Source: an uncultured Methylophilaceae bacterium (lineage in GTDB: Bacteria > Pseudomonadota > Gammaproteobacteria > Burkholderiales > Methylophilaceae). From it: 64,000 bases of DNA. This document shows, piece after piece, positions 1 through 13,461 of this stretch (position 1 is the first letter of the stretch; every line of letters begins with the position of its first letter). The stretch covers positions 62,001-126,000 of the forward strand of contig CAJIZS010000001.1 of assembly GCA_905182075.1 (NCBI GenBank). Reading direction: 5' to 3'. The notes under the pieces were generated by a model, which saw nothing but the letters and a program-made list of their open reading frames with translations, was not told the DNA's origin and ran no database searches. The translations under genes were made by a program, and so were the position numbers.

Positions 1-1128
1 TTCGCAAAAAAACAAAAGGTTACAAAAGTTTATATCCATGCTTTTTTAGATGGGAGAGATACTCCTCCTAGAAGTGCGGAAAAATTTATTCAATCTACGG
101 AAAAATTTTGTAAAGAAATAGGTGATAGAGATGATATTTGGTATATCGGTGGTACACTATATTTAGGACACGATTTGGGGCAATATAAAATTGATATTAA
201 TTGGTTAGAAGAACGTAGATTCAAATTATCAGGAAATCTCAGCAAGCCCTCAATGAGTCATACGCTAGAGGAAAATCTGATGAATTCGTAATCCCCACAC
301 TTATAAAAAAATCAGAAACTTATTCAGGAATTCATGATGACGACATGGTTGTCTTCATGAATTTTAGATCTGATAGAGCGCGGCAGTTAACTGATGCGAT
401 TCTCAATGAAGAATTTGGGTATTTTGACAGGGGCTCATTACCCAAAAAACTTAATTACTTTACTCTCACCAACTACGATAAAATACAAAAAAAGGCAAAA
501 ACTATCTTTGAGCCTATTGTGGTTAGAGACACCTTGGGGCAGTTCTTATCCGACTCAGGAAAAACACAATTAAGGATTGCAGAAACAGAAAAGTATCCAC
601 ATGTAACGTTTTTCTTTAACGGGGGAGAAGAAGAAAAGTATGTAGGGGAAGATCGAATTATGGTTCCCTCACCAAAGGTTGAGACATATGATCTAAAACC
701 CGAGATGAGTGCATATGAGGTTACGGAAAAACTAGGTACGGCAATCATGTCGTTGAATTATGATGTGATAATTTGTAACTATGCGAATAGTGACATGGTA
801 GGACATACGGGAAATTTAAAAGCGGCAATAAAGGCAATAGAGGTTTTAGATGAATGTATTGGGATAATATACAAGTCGATACTGAAGGTTGAAGGACATA
901 TGATAATAACTGCTGACCACGGCAATGCAGAACAAATGGTTGATAAGATTAATAGTCAAACACACACACAGCACACAACAAACCTTGTTCCTTTTGTTTA
1001 CATAGGTAAAAAAGCAAAAATTAAAAAAAAGGGCAAGCTACTCATATCGCACCGCTACAACCGTTTACCCTTGCTATGTTCCGCCTTCTTTGATGACAGG
1101 TCAAAACCTTATAGAATTTGATGATTAA
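1..1128 (+). CDS. gpmI: 2,3-bisphosphoglycerate-independent phosphoglycerate mutase, 5' truncated and frameshifted
   Basis: Glycolytic enzyme interconverting 3- and 2-phosphoglycerate with two metal ions. The window opens inside the gene: the segment [17 protein letters not shown] is typical of iPGM. Around 130-250 the frame breaks several times; the expected ISGRYYxMDRD region is recognisable only by switching frames (ISVVHY). From about 252 one frame reads [13 protein letters not shown] through to [12 protein letters not shown], and the metal-site residues HGNAEQM follow. Near 1040 another slip occurs: the open frame stops at 1121, but the neighbouring frame gives the normal end [11 protein letters not shown] and stops at 1128. 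The start lies outside the window. The identity is secure; the breaks look like sequencing errors. Confidence 0.88.
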
Positions 1129-2324
1129 AAATTTAATAATAAATATACTTTTAACTACTTTCATAGTATTTATCTTTACCAGCTTAAGTTTAGCTGGGAC
1201 TCAAAATCAAACAACAGAAAAAAAAGTTAATCTTAATCATATAGCCATAATAAATAGATGACATTGATAAAAAAATAGAAAAAAATAAAGAAACAAAAGA
1301 AAAAGAAGCACTTGAAAAGACGTGAATTCCGAACCAAAAAAGACTAAAAAAGAACTTAACCCTAAAGAATAAAAAAAGAAAAAGTAAAAAAAAATTATCA
1401 AAGCTTATGAAGTGAAACCAAAACTTGAAAAAGAGTTGGTCCTTGGAAAAGAAAGACAATCAGCAGTTCTCTACCAATCGTATATAAAACCAAAACCCGG
1501 TTATTTACAAATGTTCTTAGAGGGTGTTAATCCAAACAAAATAACCAGAGAAATAAATTATCTGGGCTACCTATCAAGATCGTATAACGAAAATATTACT
1601 CAAATTAAGGATACATATAATAAGATCAAAGAAAAGAAGAAAGCAACGAATAAAACAATTAAAAAAATATTTCGAAAAGCAAAAAAAACTTAAAAATAAT
1701 AAAAAAGTTTAAATCAAAAAAAAGCAAAAAAAAATGTTATTAAAAAAATATCAAAAAAAATTAAAATCTCAAAAAAAATTAAAGAAAAAATTAATAAAGG
1801 GAAAAAAAATTAACTTCAATTCAATAAGTTTATTACTTGAAAAATCAAAAAAGAGTCTGCTAAGAAGTCAAAAAATAAGAAATCAATAAATGCTGCTTTC
1901 ATCCAGAGGAATTGTGGATGGAATAAATTTTGCTAAGCTAAAAAAGAAACTAAGGTTACCCGTAAAAGGCAAGGTCACTAATAAGTTCGGCTCTAAGCGA
2001 AGGGATACTGGCGTTACTTATAAAGGTATTTTTATTAAAGCGCCGGAAGGAAGGAAGGTTTATGCGGTTGCAAAAGGAAAGGTAGTTTTTGCAAGTGTGC
2101 TAAAAGGCTACGGTAACATTATTATTCTTGATCATGGGAATCAGTATATGAGTCTTTATGGAAACAATAAATCCCTGATTAAGAAAGAAAATGATATTGT
2201 AAAGGGTGGAGATACCATTGCGCTTGTTGGTAATAGTGGCGGAAATATTACTAATGGCTTATATTATGAATTACGCAGAAAAAGTAAACCATTTGATCCA
2301 CTTAAATGGACTAATAATAGATAA
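1121..2324 (+). CDS. envC: EnvC-like murein hydrolase activator (M23/LytM domain), frameshifted
   Basis: Periplasmic EnvC-type factor that activates cell-wall amidases at division. The ATG at 1121 overlaps the gpmI stop by 8 bases and starts a signal peptide ([17 protein letters not shown]...SLA). A coiled-coil part follows; its readable middle (1412-1693) contains the family-like stretch GVNPNKITREINYLGYLSR. The C-terminal LytM domain is intact in one frame (1890-2324, 144 residues). It appears degenerate: YKGIFI and GLYYELR stand where active M23 peptidases have HxxxD and HxH zinc ligands, as expected of an activator and not an enzyme. Between 1250 and 1880 the DNA is extremely A-rich with several frame breaks in A runs. 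Convergent with yjbQ. Confidence 0.8.
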
Positions 2325-2325
2325 A

Positions 2326-2745
2326 TTATTCACCTATTATATGTAGGTTAACAGTTCTTATAAATTCGTCATATCGATGTTCGAATATAAATATACCTTG
2401 CCATCTTCCTATTGAGATTTCTTTATTTTCAACTGAGAAAGATAAATTAGTTTGTGTCAAAGCTGTTCTAATATGAGCAGGCATATCATCAGAACCCTCG
2501 GCTACATGCGTAAAAATTTTATCCCCATCCTTCACTAATCTTGAGAAAAAATTTTCTAGATCGATTAGGACATCCGAATCATAATTTTCATTTACTAATA
2601 GGCTACTTGAAGTATGAAGAATATTTAACGTTAGCAACCCAGATTCTATTCGTTGAGCTTTAACCCAATTAAGAACTTCCTCAGTAATATCATATAACTT
2701 TCTTCCTTTTGTAACTTTAGTGATTTTTCCAAAAAATTGCTTCAC
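2326..2745 (-). CDS. yjbQ: YjbQ family protein (UPF0047, secondary thiamine-phosphate synthase)
   Basis: Intact 139-residue protein of the UPF0047/YjbQ family. Members have weak thiamine-phosphate synthase activity in vitro, but the physiological role is unsettled. Recognised from LHTSSSLLVNEN (about residues 43-54), HVAEGSDDMPAHI (about 80-92) and the C-terminal GRWQGIFIFEHR (about 113-124), which include the conserved His, Glu and Asp positions of the family. Normal length. The stop lies two bases from the convergent envC stop, and lspA follows upstream on the same strand after 16 bases. Confidence 0.9.
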   Translation of the reverse strand: MKQFFGKITKVTKGRKLYDITEEVLNWVKAQRIESGLLTLNILHTSSSLLVNENYDSDVLIDLENFFSRLVKDGDKIFTHVAEGSDDMPAHIRTALTQTNLSFSVENKEISIGRWQGIFIFEHRYDEFIRTVNLHIIGE

Positions 2746-2761
2746 TATGAATACCAGTCAA

Positions 2762-3185
2762 TCATTTTTTTATTGAATCATAAATTAGTAACATTGCACC
2801 AACAGAAATTGAGGCATCAGCAAAATTAAATGCTGGCCAATAATATTGTTCTACGTGAAACAGTATAAAGTCAACTACGTACCCCAAAAAAAATCGATCA
2901 TAAAGATTTCCATCCCAAGAGGGGCAGACTCCGGCAAAGCAATATGTTCTATTGTATTTTTTAATAATATTTTTTATAACTGCAAGCAATGAGATGACAA
3001 TTAAAAAATATCTTTGCCATCCTCCTTGATCACTCAAAAAACTAAAAGCTGCGCCTTTATTACGAAAGTATACAACTTTTAAAATTGAATTAATTTCGAT
3101 AATCTCTTGAAATTGAAGCCTTGTTATTATTAAAAATTTTAGGGCTTGATCCAACGCAACAATAGAGCTGGTTATGAATGCTAAC

Positions 3186-3193
<8 letters not shown>
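2762..3193 (-). CDS. lspA: Lipoprotein signal peptidase (signal peptidase II)
   Basis: Inner-membrane aspartic peptidase that removes the signal peptide of prolipoproteins. Conserved blocks visible are the N-terminal helix with DQALKFLI, YFRNKGAAFSFL, GNLYDRFFLGYVVDF (first catalytic Asp) and WPAFNFADASI (second catalytic Asp). Length of 143 residues is slightly short. About residues 70-95 (NRTYCFAGVCPSWD) do not look like the expected third membrane helix; reading the neighbouring frame there gives a hydrophobic stretch, so two compensating single-base errors are likely. The start overlaps the ileS stop by 8 bases, and ileS-lspA is a common operon. Confidence 0.88.
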
Positions 3194-5956
<2,763 letters not shown>

Positions 5957-5960
<4 letters not shown>

Positions 5961-6848
5961 AATTTACTTATAAAATCTTTAGTCGCTTGAATATCTAGCT
6001 TTATTTGTGATTTAAGTGCTTCAATAGTAGGAAAGTGAAACTCATCTCTAATTTTTTTTAGAAAATTTACACGGACATGTTTTCCATATAAATCATCAGA
6101 AAAATTTAGTATGTGTACCTCAAGATATATTTTTTTTTCGCCTGAAACAGTTGGCCTAGTTCCTAAATTTGCCACACCAAACATATTATCTAATTTTACA
6201 GCAAAGACTCCACTTAAAGGAGGTTGTTTATGATGAATATGTATATTTGCTGTCGGAAATCCAAGTTGACGGCCTATTTTTTTCCCGTGGACTACTTTTC
6301 CAGAGATAAAATAATATCTACCTAGTAGTTCTTTGGTAAGTTTAAAGTCACCATCAGCCAGGGCGTTTCTAATAATTGTACTAGAGACTCTTTGGCTTAA
6401 ATATTTAACTTCATCAAGCGCAATAACTTCAATTCCGCTTTGTTTGATTTCCTCAACCCCGGAATCTCTATTTTTTCCATACCTAAAATCTTTGCCTACT
6501 AAAATTTTCTTTACATTAATTTGATTCTGTAAATTATCGGTAAAATCTTCGCCACTTAACAAGGAGAAGTCTTTATTAAATTTTATTACATAAACTGGAC
6601 CGATTTTTTGAATCAAAAAACTCGAGTTTCTCTCGAAGACTAATAATTCTTTGGGGCGAGTCTTTTAAAGAAAAAAATTCTCTTGGGTGTGGCTCAAACG
6701 TCATAACAGCAGACTCTAAATTTAGATTCTTTGACATTAGAGTTAATTTATTAATTAGAGCCTGATGCCCTAAATGTATTCCATCGTAATTACCTATCGT
6801 TAAAATACAAGGAGGATGATTTTTAGGGAAATGTCTATAAATTTTCAT
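5957..6848 (-). CDS. ribF: Bifunctional riboflavin kinase / FAD synthetase, one frameshift
   Basis: Makes FMN and then FAD from riboflavin. The N-terminal nucleotidyltransferase half shows [10 protein letters not shown] (residues 19-28) and FEPHPREFF. The C-terminal kinase half shows [15 protein letters not shown] and the GVFAVK and GTRPTV blocks. The frame changes once, near 6600 (EFFDSKN joins [16 protein letters not shown]). Overall length, about 297 residues, is normal. It sits between murJ and ileS in the order murJ-ribF-ileS-lspA, a classical proteobacterial operon with overlapping or nearly overlapping ends. Confidence 0.92.
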
Positions 6849-8376
6849 TAATAATTATGATTTTTTTTTAAAAATTTAGTCATAAGACCTCCCATTTAAG
6901 CTTATAAAATATACAACAGTGCCAATAAAAATTAAAAATAATAAATTACCAACCCTTGATATCGCGGAATAGTTTAACCAATCTTCAGTTGACCCCTTAA
7001 AATAGAACAGCACTGCAGACATAATGCTCGCAGAAACCAATACTTTGATTATAAATTTAAATATGTTGGAATCTAATTTAAACAATTTACTTTTTTGAAG
7101 GAAGAAAAAAAGCAACCCAGCATTTATACATGCGCCTAAACCTATTGCAAGTGCTAGTCCCGCATGCTGAAATATGCCAATAAAAATTAAATTCATAAAT
7201 TGCGTACAAAATAGGGTAAAAATAGCAATCTTAACTGGAGTTTTAACATTTTGCTGAGCGTAAAAAGCTGGAGCTATAATTTTGATTTGAATTAAACCAA
7301 TTAAACCAACACTATAAGCTACCAATGCGTTACGAGTCATTAAAACATCAGCTTCCTGAAAGGCTCCATAAAAAAATAATGTAGTAATTAAGGGTATAGA
7401 TAAGATTACTAGCGCTGCTGATGCTGGAGCAGCCGTGAGTATTCCTAATTTTATGCCCCAATTAATCAAGCTGGAATATTCAGATTTTTTATTATTTGCT
7501 AAACTCCTTGAGAGGCTTGGAAGAAGAACGGTGCTGAGCGCAACACCAAGTACCCCTGCTGGAAATTCAATAAGTCTATCTGCATAATAGAGCCAAGAGA
7601 CACTTCCGACCGCCAAGAATGATGCGAATACTGTGTTAATCAATAATGAAATTTGAGCCACTGATACACCAAGTATTGATGGGCCCATTAATTTTATAAC
7701 TCGCCATACTCCAGGGTCATTAAAATTAAAGTCTAAGCTTGGTAAACAACCAATTTTTTTTAAAAAAGGTATCTGCCACAAATCTTAAAAATTTTGTAAA
7801 AGCTAATGCAACTCGAAGAACAAAAATAGGCTGACTAAAATAGTCAGCAAAGAATAAAGCAGCAATAATAAATGAAATATTTAACCAGACGGGAGTAAAC
7901 GCAGGGACAGAAAATTTACCAAATGTATTTAAAACGTAAAGTCATTCAAAAGAAATTTATAAATAATATAGATATAAATATTATTCTTAAAAGATCTGGG
8001 ATCTAACAAGACTGTATATTGAAATGAAGCCTGGGGCACTAAGATATATTAACCAAGGTGCGCCAAAAATACCAAGCAGTTTTAGGAGTGCTGGATCACA
8101 TGAACGTAAATTAGTAATTTCATTATTAGTTGATTTTAATTCAAATTTTTTATTTTTTTCCTTATATTCAGATAAAATAGGTATAAATGCTTGAGTAAAT
8201 GCTCCCTCAGCTGATATTCTTCTCAATAAATTTGGTATTTTAAATGCTACAAAAAAAGCATCCGTGGCTAACCCAACACCGAAAACTCTAGCGATAATAG
8301 TATCTCTTATGAAACCTAATACCCTTGATAGGGTTGTCATTCCCCCAACGTTGGTAAGTATTTTAAATAAATTCAT
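6849..8376 (-). CDS. murJ: Lipid II flippase MurJ, frameshifted
   Basis: MVF/MurJ polytopic membrane protein that flips lipid II during peptidoglycan synthesis. The N-terminus is clear: MTTLSRVLGFIRDTIIARVFG and FFVAFKIPNLLRRISAEGAFTQAFIPILSEY. The C-terminal 300 residues (6876-7781) form a series of membrane helices with GPSILGVSVAQI, LYYADRLIEFPAGVLGVALSTVLLPSLSR and the APAFYAQQ motif. Between 7782 and 7990 the middle helices are readable only by changing frames (WLNISFIIAALFFADYF). The natural stop is probably the TAA at about 6849 in a neighbouring frame, just touching the ribF start. Divergent from rpsT. Confidence 0.9.
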
Positions 8377-8538
8377 AATGGAGCTATAAAATATTGAATG
8401 TATTTGATTTTATCATGGTAGTCTTATTAAATTATAAGATAGGATAAGTTTAATAACGAAATTTTAGTAATGACTTGTATCTAATTAAGAAAATAGATAG
8501 AATACGTATTCTTTAAAATGCGATACAAGGATAGTTAT

Positions 8539-8790
8539 ATGGCCAATACTGCTCAAACAAAAAAACGTGCCAGACAAAATGATTCACAGAGAGCTCACAA
8601 TGCAAGCCTTCGATCAAGTCTGAGAACAGCATTAAAAAAAATTATTACTTCAGATGTAAAAGAATTTACATCACAAGCTTTTGACGAGAACACTCCTGTA
8701 ATTGACAAAATAGCTGATAAAAATATTATTCATAAAAATAAAGCGGCTAGACATAAATCTAGACTGAATTCTGCTATAAAGTCTATGTAA
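8539..8790 (+). CDS. rpsT: 30S ribosomal protein S20
   Basis: Small basic protein binding the 5' domain of 16S rRNA. The start at 8539 (MANTAQTKKRARQND) is chosen over an in-frame ATG at 8518 because MANTAQ is the universal S20 start in proteobacteria. Conserved HNASLRSSLRT and the C-terminal IIHKNKAARHKSRL are present. 83 residues, a few shorter than usual. Single-gene unit, divergent from murJ and convergent with purK. Confidence 0.96.
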   Translation: MANTAQTKKRARQNDSQRAHNASLRSSLRTALKKIITSDVKEFTSQAFDENTPVIDKIADKNIIHKNKAARHKSRLNSAIKSM

Positions 8791-8800
8791 CATTACTAAA

Positions 8801-8823
8801 AGCTTCTGTAAGTTTAGAAGCCT
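8801..8823. terminator. Hairpin between convergent rpsT and purK
   Basis: Six-base stem GCTTCT (8802-8807) and AGAAGC (8816-8821) with an 8-base loop, flanked by A and T residues. It sits between the ends of two convergent genes, so it may serve both. The stem is short and its strength uncertain. Confidence 0.5.
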
Positions 8824-9995
8824 TTAGTTTTCCAACAAAATTTTTCTTACTTCTTCGACCCTCTGTAAAACTTCTTCGTCAGTTTGGCCTATTAATCCTA
8901 GTATTGTTATATGGCCCATTTTCCTTCCTTTACGGGGCTGATCTTTCCCATACAAGTGAAGTGTAACTCCAGGCCCAGCAATCATTTCAAATTTTGGTTC
9001 TTTTAGTAGTCCGTCTCTAAACCATAAATCACCTAAAATATTTAACATTGCCGATTTAGGAAACTGTGTTGCTTCTTTTCTTAGATTATTTCCCGTTAGG
9101 GTTAATACTTGTTGATCAAATTGATTGTAACCGCAAGCATCGATAGAAAAGTGTCCTGAGTTATGAGGTCTAGGTGCAATTTCATTAACAAAGATATTGC
9201 CTTGACTGATAAAAAATTCTACAGCCATAACGCCAATGTAACTTAATTCGTTAGCAACTTTCTTAGCTAATGATATACAAGCACTTTGCTCTCCTTCAGG
9301 ATCGATTCCTGAGATGAATGATACATCCAAGATACCTGCTTCATGGTAGTTTCGAATCACTGGATACACTACAAACTTAGCATCAACAGACCTAGCCAAA
9401 ACTACAGAAAATTCACCATCTAAATCTAGTTTTAACTCCAAAGTACATGGCACACTATTAAAAGCTATGAACGCTGCCTCTAGTTCAGCCTTATTATTAA
9501 CATGAATTTGGCCTTTGCCATCGTAACCAAATCTAGCACTTTTCCATACAAATGGATACTTGCATTTTTCAGCATTAGCATCACTAATTAAATCATAGTA
9601 TCGATAACAAAGTAGGTCCCAACAGGCATCCCACATTTTTTAAGGAAATCTTTTTCTTTAATGCGATTTTGAGCAATAGATATTGCTTTGGAACTAGGAC
9701 GAACAATAATGTCTTTTTCAAGGTACCGGAGGGTTTCAGCGGGAATGTTTTCGAATTCAGTTGTAACTAAGCTGCAGATATCTTTTAACTGATCAAGTGC
9801 CTCTAAGTCATCGTATGGCTTACATATATGTTTATTAGCAATTTTACCTGCTGGGCTTTTATCGTCAGGATCTAATACAACAACTGAATAACCCATTTTT
9901 TGTGCTGCAATAGTAAAAAAACGACCTAGTTGGCCGCCACCCAAAATCCCTAGAGATCCCATCGGTATGACTGTCTTACCCAAACTACTTTGCAT
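8824..9995 (-). CDS. purK: N5-carboxyaminoimidazole ribonucleotide synthase PurK, frameshifted
   Basis: ATP-grasp enzyme of purine synthesis making N5-CAIR from AIR and bicarbonate. The N-terminal half has the dinucleotide-fold motif GILGGGQLGRF and VLDPDDKSPA; the C-terminal half has WKSARFGYDGKGQ, VEFFISQG, NEIAPRPHNSGH and the C-terminal KPRKGRKMGHIT-like block. One frame change near 9620. Combined length of about 385 residues is normal. The start overlaps purE by 11 bases, forming the usual purE-purK pair. Confidence 0.92.
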
Positions 9996-10479
9996 CTAAC
10001 TTCATATTTAATACCTTTTCTTCGAATATTATGTAATAAAAGGCTAGAATCTTTTTACGAACTTCTTTATCATTTACAGCAATTAATGAAGCGGCAAATA
10101 ATCCAGCGTTATATGAGCCAGGCTCTCCAATAGCAAATGTTGCAACAGGAATACCTTTGGGCATTTGAACAATAGATAATAGTGAGTCATGCCCCTCTAA
10201 GTGTTTAGATGGAACTGGAACCCCTAGAACTGGTAGGGTAGTTTTTGAAGCAACCATTCCTGGTAAATGCGCAGATCCTCCTGCTACTGAATCTCCATTT
10301 AAACCATTTTTTTCTGCTTCTTTTAAAGAATAGTATTTATATTCTTTATTATCGATTGAAATTATTTTGAGTTCATGCTTTTTGGCAATTTCATCTAGTA
10401 TTTTAGCTGCATACTTCATAATCGGCCAATCACTGTCTGACCCCATAATAATTGCAACCACTATTCTTTTTTTACTCAT
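9985..10479 (-). CDS. purE: N5-carboxyaminoimidazole ribonucleotide mutase PurE
   Basis: Converts N5-CAIR to CAIR, the step after PurK. GSDSDWPIMK (residues 13-22), GSAHLPGMVASKT, VLGVPVPSKHL and SIVQMPKGIPVATFAIGE are all classical. The frame is open throughout (164 residues), but residues about 40-60 read IISIDNKEYKYYSLKEAEK, where the family has the active-site SAHRTP motif. The flanks are perfect, so a local sequence error (paired indels or a replaced patch) is more likely than a true active-site change. The stop of proB overlaps its start by 8 bases. Confidence 0.9.
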   Translation of the reverse strand: MSKKRIVVAIIMGSDSDWPIMKYAAKILDEIAKKHELKIISIDNKEYKYYSLKEAEKNGLNGDSVAGGSAHLPGMVASKTTLPVLGVPVPSKHLEGHDSLLSIVQMPKGIPVATFAIGEPGSYNAGLFAASLIAVNDKEVRKKILAFYYIIFEEKVLNMKLDAK

Positions 10480-11614
10480 TTTTTTCCCTGTTACCCAAAG
10501 TGATAACCAAATTATTCCTATGAATTAAATTTGACTCATTAATATAACCAAGTGTAGATTCAATTTTATCACTTGATAACCCTATTATTTTTTTTGCTTC
10601 TACTGAATTATAATTGACAAGTCCCCGAGCAATTTTTTTTCCTACCTCATCAAAGCAATCAACAACTTCACCACGATCAAACTTTCCTTCAATGTTTAAT
10701 ACTCCTATAGACAAGAGACTTTTTCCATCTCTCACAAGCGCTTCAGCAGCTCCTTTATCAATGTAAACCTTGCCGAGTGATTTTAAATTATTTGCAAGCC
10801 ATTTCTTTCGCGCAACTAACTTAAGCTCCCTACTTTGGAGAAATGTACCTAGATCATTCTTAATATACAGAGATTTAAGAATATTTTTAGACTTTCCAGA
10901 AGCAATTATTGTATGCGTTCCACTTAAAGCAGCTCTTCGTGCTGCCTCTATCTTTGTGGTCATACCACCAGTCCCAATATCAGAAAAAGTACCGCTTGCA
11001 ATTTTATCTAATTTTTTGTCATCGACAAATGCATTTGAAATGAGCTCGGCTTTATTATTTTTTTTAGGATCCTCAGTAAATAAACCTTTTTCATCAGTTA
11101 AAAGTAGAAGGCAGTCGGCCTCTACAAGATTTGAAACCATAGCTGCCAAATTATCATTATCTCCGAACCTTATCTCGTCAGTTGCAACGGTATCGTTCTC
11201 ATTAATTACTGGAATAACTTTATCGGAAATAAGCCTACAGATTGTAGATCTTGCATTTAAATACCTTTTTCTATCGCTAAGATCATCGTGTGTCAATAAA
11301 ATTTGTGCAGCGATAAGGTTATTTTGAAAAAATATTTTTTGATAAATTTGAGCTAAGTCCATTTGACCGACAGCTGCTGCAGCTTGAAGTTGACTTAACT
11401 CCTTAGGTCTTTTCTTTATTTCTAATCTTTTAATTCCAGCTGCAACTGCTCCGCTTGTGACAACCAAAACCTCTACGCCCTGAGCGACAATAAAAGCAAT
11501 TTGTTGAATTAAGTCAGATAAGAAATTTTCGTTCAAACCCTTCTCATTAGTTACCACACTAGAGCCGAGTTTAATTACAACTCTTTTAGCTTCTGAAAAT
11601 TTGTATTTTTCCAT
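10472..11614 (-). CDS. proB: Glutamate 5-kinase
   Basis: First enzyme of proline synthesis, phosphorylating glutamate on the gamma-carboxyl. Intact, 380 residues. The amino-acid-kinase domain shows RVVIKLGSSVVTNEKG (residues 10-25), VTSGAVAAG, INENDTVATDEIRFGDND and GTGGMTTKIEAA. A C-terminal PUA domain is present (about 280-370, SIGVLNIEGKFDRGEVV). It follows obgE in the rplU-rpmA-obgE-proB order common in proteobacteria; the gap to obgE is one base. Confidence 0.95.
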   Translation of the reverse strand: MEKYKFSEAKRVVIKLGSSVVTNEKGLNENFLSDLIQQIAFIVAQGVEVLVVTSGAVAAGIKRLEIKKRPKELSQLQAAAAVGQMDLAQIYQKIFFQNNLIAAQILLTHDDLSDRKRYLNARSTICRLISDKVIPVINENDTVATDEIRFGDNDNLAAMVSNLVEADCLLLLTDEKGLFTEDPKKNNKAELISNAFVDDKKLDKIASGTFSDIGTGGMTTKIEAARRAALSGTHTIIASGKSKNILKSLYIKNDLGTFLQSRELKLVARKKWLANNLKSLGKVYIDKGAAEALVRDGKSLLSIGVLNIEGKFDRGEVVDCFDEVGKKIARGLVNYNSVEAKKIIGLSSDKIESTLGYINESNLIHRNNLVITLGNREKNE

Positions 11615-11615
11615 A

Positions 11616-12620
<1,005 letters not shown>

Positions 12621-12638
12621 TTATCTTTCCACCAAATA

Positions 12639-12668
12639 AAAAAGCCCTATCACTTGACAGGGCTTTTT
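12639..12668 (-). terminator. Intrinsic terminator after rplU-rpmA
   Basis: Stem AGCCCT / AGGGCT extended by A/T pairs (AAAAAGCCCT ... AGGGCTTTTT) with a 10-base loop and a T run on either strand. Placed between the rpmA stop and the obgE start on the minus strand, so it can separate ribosomal protein transcripts from obgE. Confidence 0.8.
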
Positions 12669-12685
12669 GTAAATTTTTAAATAAA

Positions 12686-12941
12686 TTAAACAGGAAGAAT
12701 GTTTACCAATTTCCTTTTTAATGATCCTTTAGTCGTAAAATTTACTTTCCCGTCTGCTTTAGCGAATAAAGTATGATCTTTGCCCATACCAACATTGTCG
12801 CCCGGGTGCATTTTTGTTCCTCTTTGCCTAACAATTATGTTTCCAGGAATTACTACTTCGCCACCATACTTTTAACCCTAGTCTTTTAGACTGGGAGTCT
12901 CTTCCGTTTCTAGAACTACCGCCTGCTTTTTTATGTGCCAT
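12686..12941 (-). CDS. rpmA: 50S ribosomal protein L27, frameshifted
   Basis: Starts [20 protein letters not shown] at 12941, the classical L27 N-terminus whose Gly/Lys tail reaches the peptidyl-transferase centre. After LGLK the frame slips (near 12870) and continues as [17 protein letters not shown], then [18 protein letters not shown] and ends VNILPV at 12686. About 84 residues in all. L27 is needed for normal growth and both halves are highly conserved, so a single missing base is the likely cause. Confidence 0.93.
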
Positions 12942-12963
12942 CTATAAAATCCTTAATTATAAT

Positions 12964-13278
12964 TTATTTAATAGCTATCTTATTAATCTTAATCTCAGTA
13001 AAACTTTGTCTATGACCCTGTGTTTTCCTATAACCCTTTCTTCGATTCATTTTAAAAATTATAACTTTGTCACCTCGTCCATGAGAAACAATTGTGGTGT
13101 CAACAATTGCGCCTTTGACCTCAGGGGTTCCAATTGTAACCTTATCGCCATCTACAATGGTGAGTACTGAGTTAATACTATGATTTTTACCCACTTCGAC
13201 AGATAGTTTCTCTACCTTCAGGGTTTCTCCCTCGACTACTTTAAATTGTTTTCCACCTGTTTTTATTACCGCGTACTA
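12964..13278 (-). CDS. rplU: 50S ribosomal protein L21, start codon corrupted
   Basis: Large-subunit protein contacting 23S rRNA, in the usual rplU-rpmA pair. One open frame reads [19 protein letters not shown]...EKL, then [17 protein letters not shown] and the C-terminal [13 protein letters not shown] block. The codon where Met is expected (13276-13278) reads TAG, directly before Tyr-Ala-Val. The first internal ATG (13194) would remove 27 conserved residues, so the true start is almost certainly the damaged codon at 13278. Confidence 0.9.
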
Positions 13279-13461
13279 CCACCTTACCTTTTAATTTATA
13301 TTCCTTTTTGATTCGCGATTATACTGAAAAAATAAGAATTTATCAATGTATTAAGGCTGCACTAGAATTATATTTAAATGTGCTATTTAGTAAGCTATTA
13401 AAATAACAAAGCCAGAATATGATAAAATTTTTAATTTATTAATTACAAAAGTATATTCTCT

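Noticed and set aside
1200-1880. Very A-rich repetitive-looking region
   Set aside because: It is the coiled-coil part of envC encoded by Lys/Glu/Asn codons in AT-rich DNA; no true tandem repeat unit was found.
10770-11327. 185-codon open frame on the plus strand
   Set aside because: It is exactly antisense to proB, whose conserved motifs fill the opposite strand; the translation is Ser/Leu-rich without any motif.
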